Assembly: GCA_902619745.1 (NCBI GenBank)
Contig: CACNFL010000004.1
Coordinates: forward strand, 1-62,776
DNA from: an uncultured Pelagibacteraceae bacterium
Lineage (GTDB): Bacteria; Pseudomonadota; Alphaproteobacteria; Pelagibacterales; Pelagibacteraceae
Length of the DNA stretch: 62,776 bases
Direction of reading: 5' to 3'
The position numbers were made by a program, and so were the translations under genes. Under the pieces are notes generated by a model. It was not told where the DNA came from, made no database searches, and worked only from the letters and a program-made list of their open reading frames with translations. Each line of letters opens with the position of its first letter. Position 1 is the first letter of the stretch. Positions 42,837-51,559 of the stretch are shown one piece after another.

Positions 42837-43761
42837 TTTTTTCGAAAATAAATGTTGTTTGTCCCATATTATAAGGAAAGGAAATATTTGATAAATTTAA
42901 AAATTTAAATACTTTTTCAAAGTATTTTAGAAATCCTATATATTTCGAACCTCTCATCAATACATATCCAAGACTTAAATATTGCCAGTGAGGAAAAGAT
43001 TTTATTAATTTAAAATTGTATTTCTTTAGTAAATTTTCTAAACTTTTTTTGTCGAAATAATAAAGATGAACGTTTAGATAAAAAGGCCATTTTTTTCCCA
43101 TTAACTTGCATGCTAGGCTATCACTGTCTGGAACATTAATTATCAAATAAGCATCTTCTTTGGATATTGTGTCGACTTTTTTAAGTGTTTTATCTAAATC
43201 AGTAACGTGTTCTAATACATCCCAAAAAGAAATTAAATCAAATTTCCTATTTTCGTTTATGTTATCAATAAACCCTTGATTAATATTTATTTCATATTTT
43301 TCTTTACCATAATTAACCATCCATTTACTTGGCTCGTATCCTTCCTCTTTAAAACCTGAGTTTTTAAGAGCTTTTAAGAAAATTCCTGAAGCTGAGCCTA
43401 TATCCAAGAAATGCTTTTGATTTAAATTTTGTAGTTTTAAAATTTTAATTATTTTGTTTAAACTTTTTGAAAAAGTTTGAAGTCTAAATTTATCTTGAGA
43501 AACATGTGTCTCATCAATTGTGTCTTGGTAAGAATCTATAATTATCTTGGATATTATTCTTGGATTTAAATATTTAAATGAGCAATAGTTACACTGAACT
43601 AATTGATCTATCAAAATATTATCACTTGATGATTTATAAACTTCTTTTAATTTTTCCAAACTATCAATATTTTTATAATTTGAATTATTCAAAATTTTAT
43701 ATGAGTCTTTTGAACAAGAAGGACAATTAATATTTTCTAAGTAATTTTCTATATTAAACAT
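42829..43761 (-). CDS. Class I SAM-dependent methyltransferase with N-terminal zinc-ribbon
   Basis: 310 residues. An N-terminal Cys4 site (NCPSCSKD...QCNYCSFKYLNPR) is followed by a Rossmann methyltransferase core: FLDIGSASGIFLK (about 128-140) and FWDVLEHVTD (about 191-200). This is the type often found in surface-polysaccharide clusters, where it methylates sugars. First gene of the five-gene minus operon; its upstream 43762-43901 region is a divergent promoter shared with lysE. Confidence 0.85.
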   Translation of the reverse strand: MFNIENYLENINCPSCSKDSYKILNNSNYKNIDSLEKLKEVYKSSSDNILIDQLVQCNYCSFKYLNPRIISKIIIDSYQDTIDETHVSQDKFRLQTFSKSLNKIIKILKLQNLNQKHFLDIGSASGIFLKALKNSGFKEEGYEPSKWMVNYGKEKYEININQGFIDNINENRKFDLISFWDVLEHVTDLDKTLKKVDTISKEDAYLIINVPDSDSLACKLMGKKWPFYLNVHLYYFDKKSLENLLKKYNFKLIKSFPHWQYLSLGYVLMRGSKYIGFLKYFEKVFKFLNLSNISFPYNMGQTTFIFEKSE

Positions 43762-43901
43762 TTGTTAGCACTAGTAAATTTAATATGACAGAAAGATAAT
43801 TAATTCAATGGTATTAAAAATATTTATTTATATATTAAGGCAATTTTAAAATACTACTATATAGAGTTGTGCATGGTAAAAAAAGAGTTTAATTAATCTT
43901 A

Positions 43902-44507
43902 ATGGAATATGCATTATTAGGTTTTTTTATAGGATTAAGTTTAATTTTAGCTTTAGGAGCACAAAATATTTTTGTAATTGAGCAAGGATTAAAAAAACAA
44001 CATGTATTCCTTATTTGTTTAATCTGTTCTTTATCAGATTTAATCTTAATATTTTTAGGTATTTTTCTTTTCCATTATTTTAATCAATACTTCAATCAAA
44101 CAGTAGAATTAATTTTTAATATACTTCTTATAATATTTTTACTGCACTTTATTTATACAAAAATTAAAACACACTACTCAGATATAAATTTCCATAATGA
44201 ATTAACAAGTATTTCAAAAATAAATATATTTATTAAAACACTTGGATTTACTTATCTTAATCCTCATGTCTATTCAGATACTGTTTTTTTTCTAGGAAAT
44301 TTTTCTAAAAATTATCTATTAAATCAGAAAATATCTTTTGGTATCGGTGCGGCTATTGCTTCATTTTTATTTTTTTTTACTTTGGGGTATTTGTCTAATT
44401 ATTTATCAAAGTATGCTAATAGTAAAAAAATTTGGAAAATAATTAATATTTTTATTATATGTTTTATGTCTATTTTAATTTTATTTATTATTAAGGAAAT
44501 ATTATGA
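43902..44507 (+). CDS. LysE/ArgO-family amino acid exporter
   Basis: 201 residues with about six membrane helices. LSLILALGAQNIFVIEQGLKK (about 14-34, in pieces) and TLGFTYLNPHVYSDTVFFLG are the LysE/ArgO signature. It would export basic or other amino acids. Overlaps the alpha/beta hydrolase gene by 4 bp. Confidence 0.88.
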   Translation: MEYALLGFFIGLSLILALGAQNIFVIEQGLKKQHVFLICLICSLSDLILIFLGIFLFHYFNQYFNQTVELIFNILLIIFLLHFIYTKIKTHYSDINFHNELTSISKINIFIKTLGFTYLNPHVYSDTVFFLGNFSKNYLLNQKISFGIGAAIASFLFFFTLGYLSNYLSKYANSKKIWKIINIFIICFMSILILFIIKEIL

Positions 44508-45256
44508 GTGATATTTACGTAGATGATATAGGCGAAGGTTTTCCTTTTGTTTTAGTTCATGGTTATCTAGGTTCATCTGAAATGTGGACTTTTCAAAAGA
44601 ATTATTTCTCAAAATATTACAGAGTCATTGCACCTGCTTTACCTGGATTTGGTGAAAGTTTTAAAGCACAATCTTTAAATTCTATTAATGATATGGCGAA
44701 TAAAATAATAGAAATTCTAAATCAAAAGAAAATTGATAAATTTAATTTGATTGGTCATTCCATGGGAGGAATGGTTGTTCAAGAAATAACAAAAATCGTT
44801 GGTGATAGAGTTAATAAATTAATTTGTTTTGCCACAGGATCTATAGGAGATATCCCAGGAAGATTTGAAACGATGGATGAAACAAGAAAAAAATTAAAAA
44901 AAGATGGAATAAAAATTTCATTTTCAAGAGTTCCTCCAAAATGGTTTGTAAAAGGAAATAAAGATAAGAATTATTTTTTATGTGAAAATGCTGTTAAAAA
45001 TGTTTCATTAGAAACAGCAGATAATGCTTTGCTTGCTATGAAAAATTGGAAAGGAATTGATAATTTAAAAAATATCAAAAATGAAACTTTAATTATTTGG
45101 GGAGATAAAGATATTTCTTATAATTTTGATCAGGTTGATACATTGAGTAAAAATATTAAAAATAGCCGTTTAGAAATCTTTAAAGGATGTTGTCATAATG
45201 TTCATTTAGAACAACCAGATAATTTTAATATTTTAATAAAAAATTTTTTAGATTAA
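44504..45256 (+). CDS. Alpha/beta hydrolase
   Basis: 250 residues. VHGYLGSS gives the oxyanion loop, GHSMGGMV the nucleophile Ser86, GDKD the acid, and CHNVHLEQP the His. It is a cytosolic esterase/lipase or C-C hydrolase type. Substrate unknown. Translationally coupled to lysE; 25 bp before the sugar ABC ATPase. Confidence 0.85.
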   Translation: MSDIYVDDIGEGFPFVLVHGYLGSSEMWTFQKNYFSKYYRVIAPALPGFGESFKAQSLNSINDMANKIIEILNQKKIDKFNLIGHSMGGMVVQEITKIVGDRVNKLICFATGSIGDIPGRFETMDETRKKLKKDGIKISFSRVPPKWFVKGNKDKNYFLCENAVKNVSLETADNALLAMKNWKGIDNLKNIKNETLIIWGDKDISYNFDQVDTLSKNIKNSRLEIFKGCCHNVHLEQPDNFNILIKNFLD

Positions 45257-45281
45257 TATTCTTAAAAAGATAAAGAATTAA

Positions 45282-46337
45282 ATGGCAAACATAAAATTTA
45301 CTGGTGTTCATAAATCATTTGGTACCAATAAGATAATTAAAAATTTTAATCTTTTAGGTAAAGAAGATGAATTTCTTGTTTTGGTAGGACCATCAGGATG
45401 TGGAAAATCAACTCTGCTAAGAATGATTGCGGGATTAGAAAAAATAGATGAAGGTGAAATTTTTATTAATGATCAAAAAATTAATGAACTTCATCCTTCA
45501 AAACGTCAAACTGCAATGGTTTTTCAGTCTTATGCTCTTTATCCTCATATGAACGTTTATGAAAATATGTCTTTTGGTTTAAAGATTGAAAAAAGACCTA
45601 AAGAAGAAATTAATACAAAAGTTATGCAAGCCGCAAAAATTTTAAAAATTGAGGAACTATTAGAGAGAAAACCAAAACAACTATCTGGAGGTCAAAGACA
45701 ACGTGTTGCTATTGGAAGAGCTATTACAAGAAATCCAAAAATATTTTTATTTGATGAACCTTTATCTAACCTCGATGCAGCATTGAGAGCAGAAATGAGG
45801 GTTGAAATATCTAAATTACACAATCAAATCAAAACAAATATGATTTATGTAACTCATGATCAAGTAGAAGCTATGACACTAGCAGATAGAATAGTTATTT
45901 TAAATCAAGGAAATATCGAACAGGTTGGCACACCTGAGGAAATATATAATGATCCTGCAAATATTTTTGTTGCTCAATTTATTGGCACTCCCAAAATGAA
46001 TATTTTAGATTTGAAAGAAGAAAATATTGTTTCAGAAAATACAATTAAATTGCTAGGTAATGATATCCAATTCGAAAAATTAAAATTAAAAAAAACTAAA
46101 CATTTTTTGGGTATTAGACCTGAGCATTTAAAAGTAAATCAAAATACTAAATTTACTTTTAATCCAGAAATAGAATTAATAGAAAACCTCGGTAATGAAA
46201 AAATTGTATATATGAAAAAAGATGAACATCAATTAAGTGCAAAAATTCCAAGTAATATTGAAATAGGAAATTCTATAGGTTTTGATTTAAATGATATTTT
46301 TATTTTTGATGAAAATGGAAATAGATTAAAATCATAA
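45282..46337 (+). CDS. Carbohydrate ABC transporter ATP-binding protein (MalK/UgpC type)
   Basis: 351 residues. Walker A GPSGCGKST (about 36-44), Q-loop VFQSYALYPHM, signature LSGGQRQR, Walker B FLFDEPLSNLD and THDQVEAM. The C-terminal domain has the MalK-type GIRPEHL. It powers the transporter encoded at 46480-50301, although it sits before the binding-protein gene, separated by a 142-bp promoter-like spacer. Confidence 0.92.
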   Translation: MANIKFTGVHKSFGTNKIIKNFNLLGKEDEFLVLVGPSGCGKSTLLRMIAGLEKIDEGEIFINDQKINELHPSKRQTAMVFQSYALYPHMNVYENMSFGLKIEKRPKEEINTKVMQAAKILKIEELLERKPKQLSGGQRQRVAIGRAITRNPKIFLFDEPLSNLDAALRAEMRVEISKLHNQIKTNMIYVTHDQVEAMTLADRIVILNQGNIEQVGTPEEIYNDPANIFVAQFIGTPKMNILDLKEENIVSENTIKLLGNDIQFEKLKLKKTKHFLGIRPEHLKVNQNTKFTFNPEIELIENLGNEKIVYMKKDEHQLSAKIPSNIEIGNSIGFDLNDIFIFDENGNRLKS

Positions 46338-46479
46338 CACAACTCACAATTGACAAATTTTAATTTTTTCCCATTTTTTTAATAAATGCTATGAGACAAT
46401 CACATAGCTGATATGTGTTGGCTCTGTCTTTGCTAAATAGAATCATTTTAATATAGTTTAACTATTAAAAGGAGGGGAA

Positions 46480-47811
46480 ATGAAAAATATAATAAAAATA
46501 TTCTGCGTAATTTCGTTTTTTATCTCGAGTGTTGTTTACGCAGATATAAAGTTTTGGACCACTGAAGTTCAGCCTGCTCGAATGGCGAAACAAGAGGAGA
46601 TGGCCAAAGCTTTTGAAGCTAAAACTGGAATTAAGGTTGATGTAATTCCGGTTGAAGAAAAAGAACTAGGTACAAGAGCTACAGCAGCTGCCGCTGCAGG
46701 TGACTTACCTGATGTGATCTATCACACTTTACAATATGTCTTACCATGGGCTGAGGCAGGAATTTTAGATGTAGATGCCAACGATGATGTCGTTAAAGAA
46801 TTAGGCAAAGATACTTTTGCACCAGGTGCACTTAACATGGCAAAAAAAGGCTCAAAGATCGCAGCTGTTCCTGTAGATGGTTGGACACAAATGGTCGTTT
46901 ACAGAAAAGATCTTTTTGAAAATGCTGATTTAGCACCACCAACAAGTTATGCTAACATTGTAGCTGCTGTTGAGAAGCTATCAAAAACAAATGGCATGTT
47001 TGGTTTTGTTGCAGCAACTAAGACAGATGAAAATTTCATGAGTCAAGTTTTAGAACATGTTCTTTTAGCAAATGGAGTAAATATTGTTAAAAAAGGTGGT
47101 ATCAAAAAACAAGGTAAGAAACTAAAAGAGGCATTAGAGTTCTATAAAGTAATTGCTAAAGCTAGTCCTCCAGGAGAGCTATACTGGAAACAATCTAGAG
47201 CACTTTACTTTGCTGGTAAAACTCCAATGATTATTTGGTCACCGTTTATTATGGATGAGCTTGCTGGTTTAAGAGATTCTGCACCACCAACTATAAACAG
47301 CGATCCAACATCACCTGAGCTAGCTTCTAAAACTGGTTTCATTACTAATTTCAGTGGACCTAGTAATAAAAAAGGTGCTGCATGGGCGGATGTTAGGTAT
47401 TTTGGTATAACAGCTGATGCTGATACAGATGAAGCTAAACAATTTATCATGTACTCAATGGATGAAGGTTACACAAGTACATTATCGATAGCTCCAGAAG
47501 GTAAATTTCCAGTAAGAAGAGGAAATTCAAGTGATCCTGAGGCTTTCACAAAAGCTTGGAGCAAACTACCTGTTGGAGTTGATAGAAAAGCTCCTTTGTC
47601 AGATCTATATGACCCAGATGTAATTAATAACATTGTAGCTGGTTTAGATACTGCAAATAGATGGGGTGTTAAAGAAGGTGAACTATCAAGAGCGTCAAAA
47701 GTCATAAATTCTCAATTTATAAACAGAATCACTAGACTTTATATTGATGACCAAATAGATGTTGATGAGGCTGTTGATATGATTAACAAATCATTAGCTA
47801 AATTCAATTAA
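46480..47811 (+). CDS. Carbohydrate ABC transporter binding protein (family 1)
   Basis: 443 residues with a signal peptide (about 1-21, VVYA). KFWTTEVQPARMAKQEEMAK, FEAKTGIKVDVIPV, PDVIYHT and PVDGWTQMVVYRKDL are typical of MalE-like family 1 proteins. A strong AGGAGGGG ribosome site precedes the ATG. The neighbouring GH63-type hydrolase suggests a glycosyl-glycerate or other alpha-glycoside ligand (inference). A terminator-like hairpin follows 12 bp after the stop. Confidence 0.92.
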   Translation: MKNIIKIFCVISFFISSVVYADIKFWTTEVQPARMAKQEEMAKAFEAKTGIKVDVIPVEEKELGTRATAAAAAGDLPDVIYHTLQYVLPWAEAGILDVDANDDVVKELGKDTFAPGALNMAKKGSKIAAVPVDGWTQMVVYRKDLFENADLAPPTSYANIVAAVEKLSKTNGMFGFVAATKTDENFMSQVLEHVLLANGVNIVKKGGIKKQGKKLKEALEFYKVIAKASPPGELYWKQSRALYFAGKTPMIIWSPFIMDELAGLRDSAPPTINSDPTSPELASKTGFITNFSGPSNKKGAAWADVRYFGITADADTDEAKQFIMYSMDEGYTSTLSIAPEGKFPVRRGNSSDPEAFTKAWSKLPVGVDRKAPLSDLYDPDVINNIVAGLDTANRWGVKEGELSRASKVINSQFINRITRLYIDDQIDVDEAVDMINKSLAKFN

Positions 47812-47823
47812 TTTAAATTTTTT

Positions 47824-47858
47824 AAAAAAGCGGATAATATAAATTATCCGCTTTTTTT
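47824..47858 (+). terminator. Terminator-like hairpin directly before the permease ATG
   Basis: GCGGATAAT (47830-47838) and ATTATCCGC (47843-47851) form a 9-bp stem with an ATAA loop, extended by A6/T6 flanks to about 15 bp, and followed by a T7 tract (47852-47858). This is an intrinsic terminator shape. The permease ATG starts at the very next base, so permease expression needs readthrough and lacks a free ribosome site. Confidence 0.85.
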
Positions 47859-49118
47859 ATGAATGATACTTTAGCAAACACAGAAAAAAAAACTGCATAC
47901 ATATTAACTCTACCTGCAGTCCTTTTAGTTTTTTCAATAATTTTATTTCCAATTTTTGCAAATATTTGGATCAGCTTTAAAGAGGTTGAATTAAAGGATA
48001 TTAGAATTCCAGAACCAAGAGCAAAAAAAATTGTAAAATCTATTTCTGACGAGCCCTCAAAAATAAAGATATTATATAAGTTAAGAAATAGTTCATTAAT
48101 TCAAGAAATAAGAGATGTTTCTTTTCAAGATAATTTTCCAAAAAATCTTGAAATTGAAAATTTAGATCCAAGATGCTCTTACAAAAAGTATAACTTAAAA
48201 TGTGAATTTGGTAATTGGCCACCTAAATATAGGGAAAATTTTGAAGTAATATTTGCAACAAATGATGGATCAAAAATAGATAAAAAAAATCTCAAATCAA
48301 TTAAACCAAAATTAGACGGAAAATCTGATAATATATTACTTAATACCAACTTTACTCTCAAAAATTTTAAAAAAGTTTTGTTCGAAAATGAATTTATAGA
48401 TTTACTACTAACAACTTTTTATTACACATTTTTTGGAACTGTTGGGTCAATAGTATTCGGTATTTTAACTGCTCAAATGGTAAATCAAAAATTTTATGGA
48501 AGAACATTCATGAGAAGTGTTCTGCTTTTTCCTTATGTTGCTCCAGTTGTTGCTTTAGCTTACACTTGGGAACTTCTACTAGACCCTAATAGCGGGACGT
48601 TGAATAGCTTATTATTAAATTATCAAATTATTGAAACTCCAATAAACCTTCTTGGACAAAAATATATTGAAATTAGTATTTTGGGTTTTGATTTTAAATT
48701 AAGGTTAGCACTTACAACAGTTATAATGTTTGAAATTTGGAGATATTTCCCTTTAGCTTTTTTATTTATTCTTGCGAGACTTCAAGCTATTCCAAAAGAA
48801 TTATATGAAGCTGCTGATGTTGATGGCGCAAGTCCCTTTCAAAAATTTTTTAATATTACACTTCCTCAAATTACTGCAGTAATTTCGATTTTATTCATGA
48901 TTAGGTTTATATGGAATTTTAATAAATTTGAGGACGTATTTTTATTAACTGGAGGTGCATCAGGAACAAGAACTCTACCAATAAATGTTTATCAACAAGG
49001 TTTTGCGATATCAGATATTGGAATGGGCTCAGCTGTTTCAATAGTAATCGTTGTATTGCTTTTAATGTTTATGTTTTTTTATTTTAAACTTTTAGGAAAG
49101 AGAGTTGATGAGAACTAA
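47859..49118 (+). CDS. Carbohydrate ABC transporter permease 1 (MalF-like)
   Basis: 419 residues. One N-terminal helix (about 13-37) is followed by a soluble segment of roughly 130 residues (about 45-180) containing two Cys (DPRCSYKK and NLKCEFG), then about five to six helices. The EAA loop is EAADVDGASPFQKFFNITLPQ. The large periplasmic insertion recalls the MalF P2 loop. It starts immediately after a terminator-like hairpin; no other plausible start is near. Ends inside the next permease start. Confidence 0.9.
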   Translation: MNDTLANTEKKTAYILTLPAVLLVFSIILFPIFANIWISFKEVELKDIRIPEPRAKKIVKSISDEPSKIKILYKLRNSSLIQEIRDVSFQDNFPKNLEIENLDPRCSYKKYNLKCEFGNWPPKYRENFEVIFATNDGSKIDKKNLKSIKPKLDGKSDNILLNTNFTLKNFKKVLFENEFIDLLLTTFYYTFFGTVGSIVFGILTAQMVNQKFYGRTFMRSVLLFPYVAPVVALAYTWELLLDPNSGTLNSLLLNYQIIETPINLLGQKYIEISILGFDFKLRLALTTVIMFEIWRYFPLAFLFILARLQAIPKELYEAADVDGASPFQKFFNITLPQITAVISILFMIRFIWNFNKFEDVFLLTGGASGTRTLPINVYQQGFAISDIGMGSAVSIVIVVLLLMFMFFYFKLLGKRVDEN

Positions 49119-50301
49119 AAATACTATAATATTTTCATTAATATCTACTTTTTTCTTAATTTTTTTAATTTCGATTTGGAAGATATTGGCAACACTGCAA
49201 GGTTTAAGCATTACTAGCTTTAATATTGAAATACTTTTCATCTTTGGGTTTTTAATATCGTTAGGTCACTTAGGAATAGGCGATAAAATTAAATCATTTT
49301 ATAAATCAATAATTTTTTCTTCAATATTCGTTTTTTGTGATGGTTACTTAATACAAAAATTACCAATTTGGTACAATGTGGGTGTATTTTTAATATTATA
49401 TTTTTTTACTTATAAAATTAGTAAATATAATTTCATAAGTTTAAAAGAAGAACACTCTAAACAAGTAATTTTATTTGACTTCTTAACTTTATTTGGAATT
49501 TTATTTTTTTCTTTTGTAATACTTTTTCCATTTTACATGATGTTAGTGACAAGTTTTAAAACACAAATAGCTTTGTTGGTAAATCCTTTAGATTTTAGTA
49601 TAAATTTTGGACAGGATGTAAAAGATTTATTTAAATCCTATTTTGTAATTTTTAAATCTTATAAATTTGGTAAATATATTATTACTAGTACTATCGTTTC
49701 TGTTGGCACTGTTATTATAACTCTTATTTTTGCAATACCTGCAGCTTATGCAGTTGCAAGATTAAATTTCTTTGGAAAAACATTTTTGTCTACATCTATA
49801 CTTATAATATACATGTTTCCTGCAATCGTTCTTGTTATTCCGTTGTATACAATCTTTAGTCAATTGGGTTTACGTAATTCAATAGAAGGTTTATTAATTG
49901 TTTATACAGCAACAACACTTCCAGTAGCTATTTATATGTTGCAAGGATACTTTAAAAGTATACCAAAAGAATTGGAGGAGGCTGCAATTTTAGACAAGTT
50001 AAGTTGGTTCGGAATTATAACAAAAATTATAATTCCCTTAAGTATTCCAGCGATTTCATCTGTTGCTTTGTATGTTTTTATGATTGCTTGGAATGAGTTT
50101 TTATTTTCTTTGATGTTTTTGGACAATCCTAATTCATTTACATTATCAAGGGCTATCCAATATTTAAGTGGAGATGCAGAAACGCCAAGACAATATTTAA
50201 TGGCAGGCTCAGTCGTTGTTACATTGCCAGTACTATTTATATTTGTTTATTTTGAAAAATATTTAGTTAGCGGTCTGACTGCAGGAAGTGTGAAAGGTTA
50301 A
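49108..50301 (+). CDS. Carbohydrate ABC transporter permease 2 (MalG-like)
   Basis: 397 residues. I use ATG 49108; the TTG one codon earlier is also possible. An extra N-terminal membrane region (about 1-125, three to four helices) precedes the usual six-helix permease. The EAA loop is EEAAILDKLSWFGIITKIIIP. The start overlaps the previous gene by 11 bp, and the stop overlaps the GH63-like gene by one base. Confidence 0.9.
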   Translation: MRTKNTIIFSLISTFFLIFLISIWKILATLQGLSITSFNIEILFIFGFLISLGHLGIGDKIKSFYKSIIFSSIFVFCDGYLIQKLPIWYNVGVFLILYFFTYKISKYNFISLKEEHSKQVILFDFLTLFGILFFSFVILFPFYMMLVTSFKTQIALLVNPLDFSINFGQDVKDLFKSYFVIFKSYKFGKYIITSTIVSVGTVIITLIFAIPAAYAVARLNFFGKTFLSTSILIIYMFPAIVLVIPLYTIFSQLGLRNSIEGLLIVYTATTLPVAIYMLQGYFKSIPKELEEAAILDKLSWFGIITKIIIPLSIPAISSVALYVFMIAWNEFLFSLMFLDNPNSFTLSRAIQYLSGDAETPRQYLMAGSVVVTLPVLFIFVYFEKYLVSGLTAGSVKG

Positions 50302-51557
50302 TGAAAAATTTAATTAATAAGGCTCAAAAGACCTTACTGGGTAACAGAAGAAAAGGGTATACCTTACCTACAAATAATAAGCTTTACCCAGCTCAATGGA
50401 ATTGGGACTCTGCGTTTATAGCACTAGGTTATTCTTATTTTAATTTAAACCATGCACTTAAAGAAATTACAACATTGCTAGATGGTCAGTGGAAAGATGG
50501 CATGGTTCCTCACATATTATTTCATGATACAAATACAAACTATTATCCAAATTATACTGCTTGGAATTGTGGTAATAAAATTCATTCATCTGGTATTACT
50601 CAGCCACCTATTTTATCAACTATTTTGAAAATTATTTTAGATAAAAACAAAATATCTAATAAACAAACCAAAGAAGTAAAAAAAATTGTAAAAAAAATAA
50701 TTAGATTTCATGAATGGTTTATTAAATTTAGAGATCCAAATAAAACTGGGTTGGTTTCGATTCTTCATCCTTGGGAAAGTGGATATGATAATTCTCCTAT
50801 TTGGGATGAACCAATGGAAAAAGTAACTATTGAAAAAAATTTAAAATATAAAAGAGCAGATAATAAGCTTGTTAACCCAGATCACAGACCTCTTAATATA
50901 GATTATGATAGATACGTATCTATTAAAAATAATCTAAGAAAAAAAAAATATAATCCTAAAAAAGTTTTTAAATCTTCTTTATTTAATGTTGTAGATGTTG
51001 GATTTAATTCATTATTTTTAAAGGCTAACAAAGATCTTATACAAATATTAAATAATTTTAATCTAAAGAGTTCTAAAATAAATAATTATGTCAAAGTCAC
51101 AGAAAAAAATATACTAAAATTATATGATAAAAAAAAAGGAAGTTTTTTTTCAAAGGATATAAGAAATAAGAAAAAAATTTATATACCTTCTATTACAAAT
51201 TATTTTATTCTGTTTGCAGATTTAAATAACGATTTAATTAATAAGAAATTAATTAAAAATCTTAAAAGTCATAATAAAAATGATAAATATTTTTTTTCTT
51301 CAATTAAACCCAATCATAAAAGTTTTGAGGAAAAAAGGTATTGGAGAGGTCCAATTTGGGTGAACTGTAATTGGTTTATTTACAAAGGATTAATGAATAA
51401 AGATAATTCTTTTTCAAAAAAAATTAAAAGAAAAACGATACAAATGATTGAGGCAAATGGTTTTCACGAATATTATACCCGAAAAAGTGCTAAACCTATG
51501 GGGGCCAAGAATTTTTCTTGGTCAGCAGCTCTTTATTTAGACTTAGTGTTAAATTAA
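50301..51557 (+). CDS. GH63-type glycosidase, mannosylglycerate/glucosylglycerate hydrolase-like
   Basis: 418 residues, no signal peptide, so cytosolic. PAQWNWDSAFIALG (about 30-43), SSGITQPP, HPWESGYDNSPIWDE (Asp163 candidate catalytic acid), YWRGPIWVNCNW and GFHEYYTRK (Glu390 candidate base) match the GH63 (alpha/alpha)6-barrel branch that includes mannosylglycerate hydrolase. It ends the sugar ABC operon, so it probably splits the imported solute into sugar and glycerate. Family confident; substrate inferred. Confidence 0.85.
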   Translation: MKNLINKAQKTLLGNRRKGYTLPTNNKLYPAQWNWDSAFIALGYSYFNLNHALKEITTLLDGQWKDGMVPHILFHDTNTNYYPNYTAWNCGNKIHSSGITQPPILSTILKIILDKNKISNKQTKEVKKIVKKIIRFHEWFIKFRDPNKTGLVSILHPWESGYDNSPIWDEPMEKVTIEKNLKYKRADNKLVNPDHRPLNIDYDRYVSIKNNLRKKKYNPKKVFKSSLFNVVDVGFNSLFLKANKDLIQILNNFNLKSSKINNYVKVTEKNILKLYDKKKGSFFSKDIRNKKKIYIPSITNYFILFADLNNDLINKKLIKNLKSHNKNDKYFFSSIKPNHKSFEEKRYWRGPIWVNCNWFIYKGLMNKDNSFSKKIKRKTIQMIEANGFHEYYTRKSAKPMGAKNFSWSAALYLDLVLN

Positions 51558-51559
51558 AA

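Noticed and set aside
42117..43761. Horizontal transfer of the glycan operon based on base composition
   Set aside because: The operon is even more A+T-rich by eye, but the whole genome is; without a computed composition or codon statistic this cannot be claimed.
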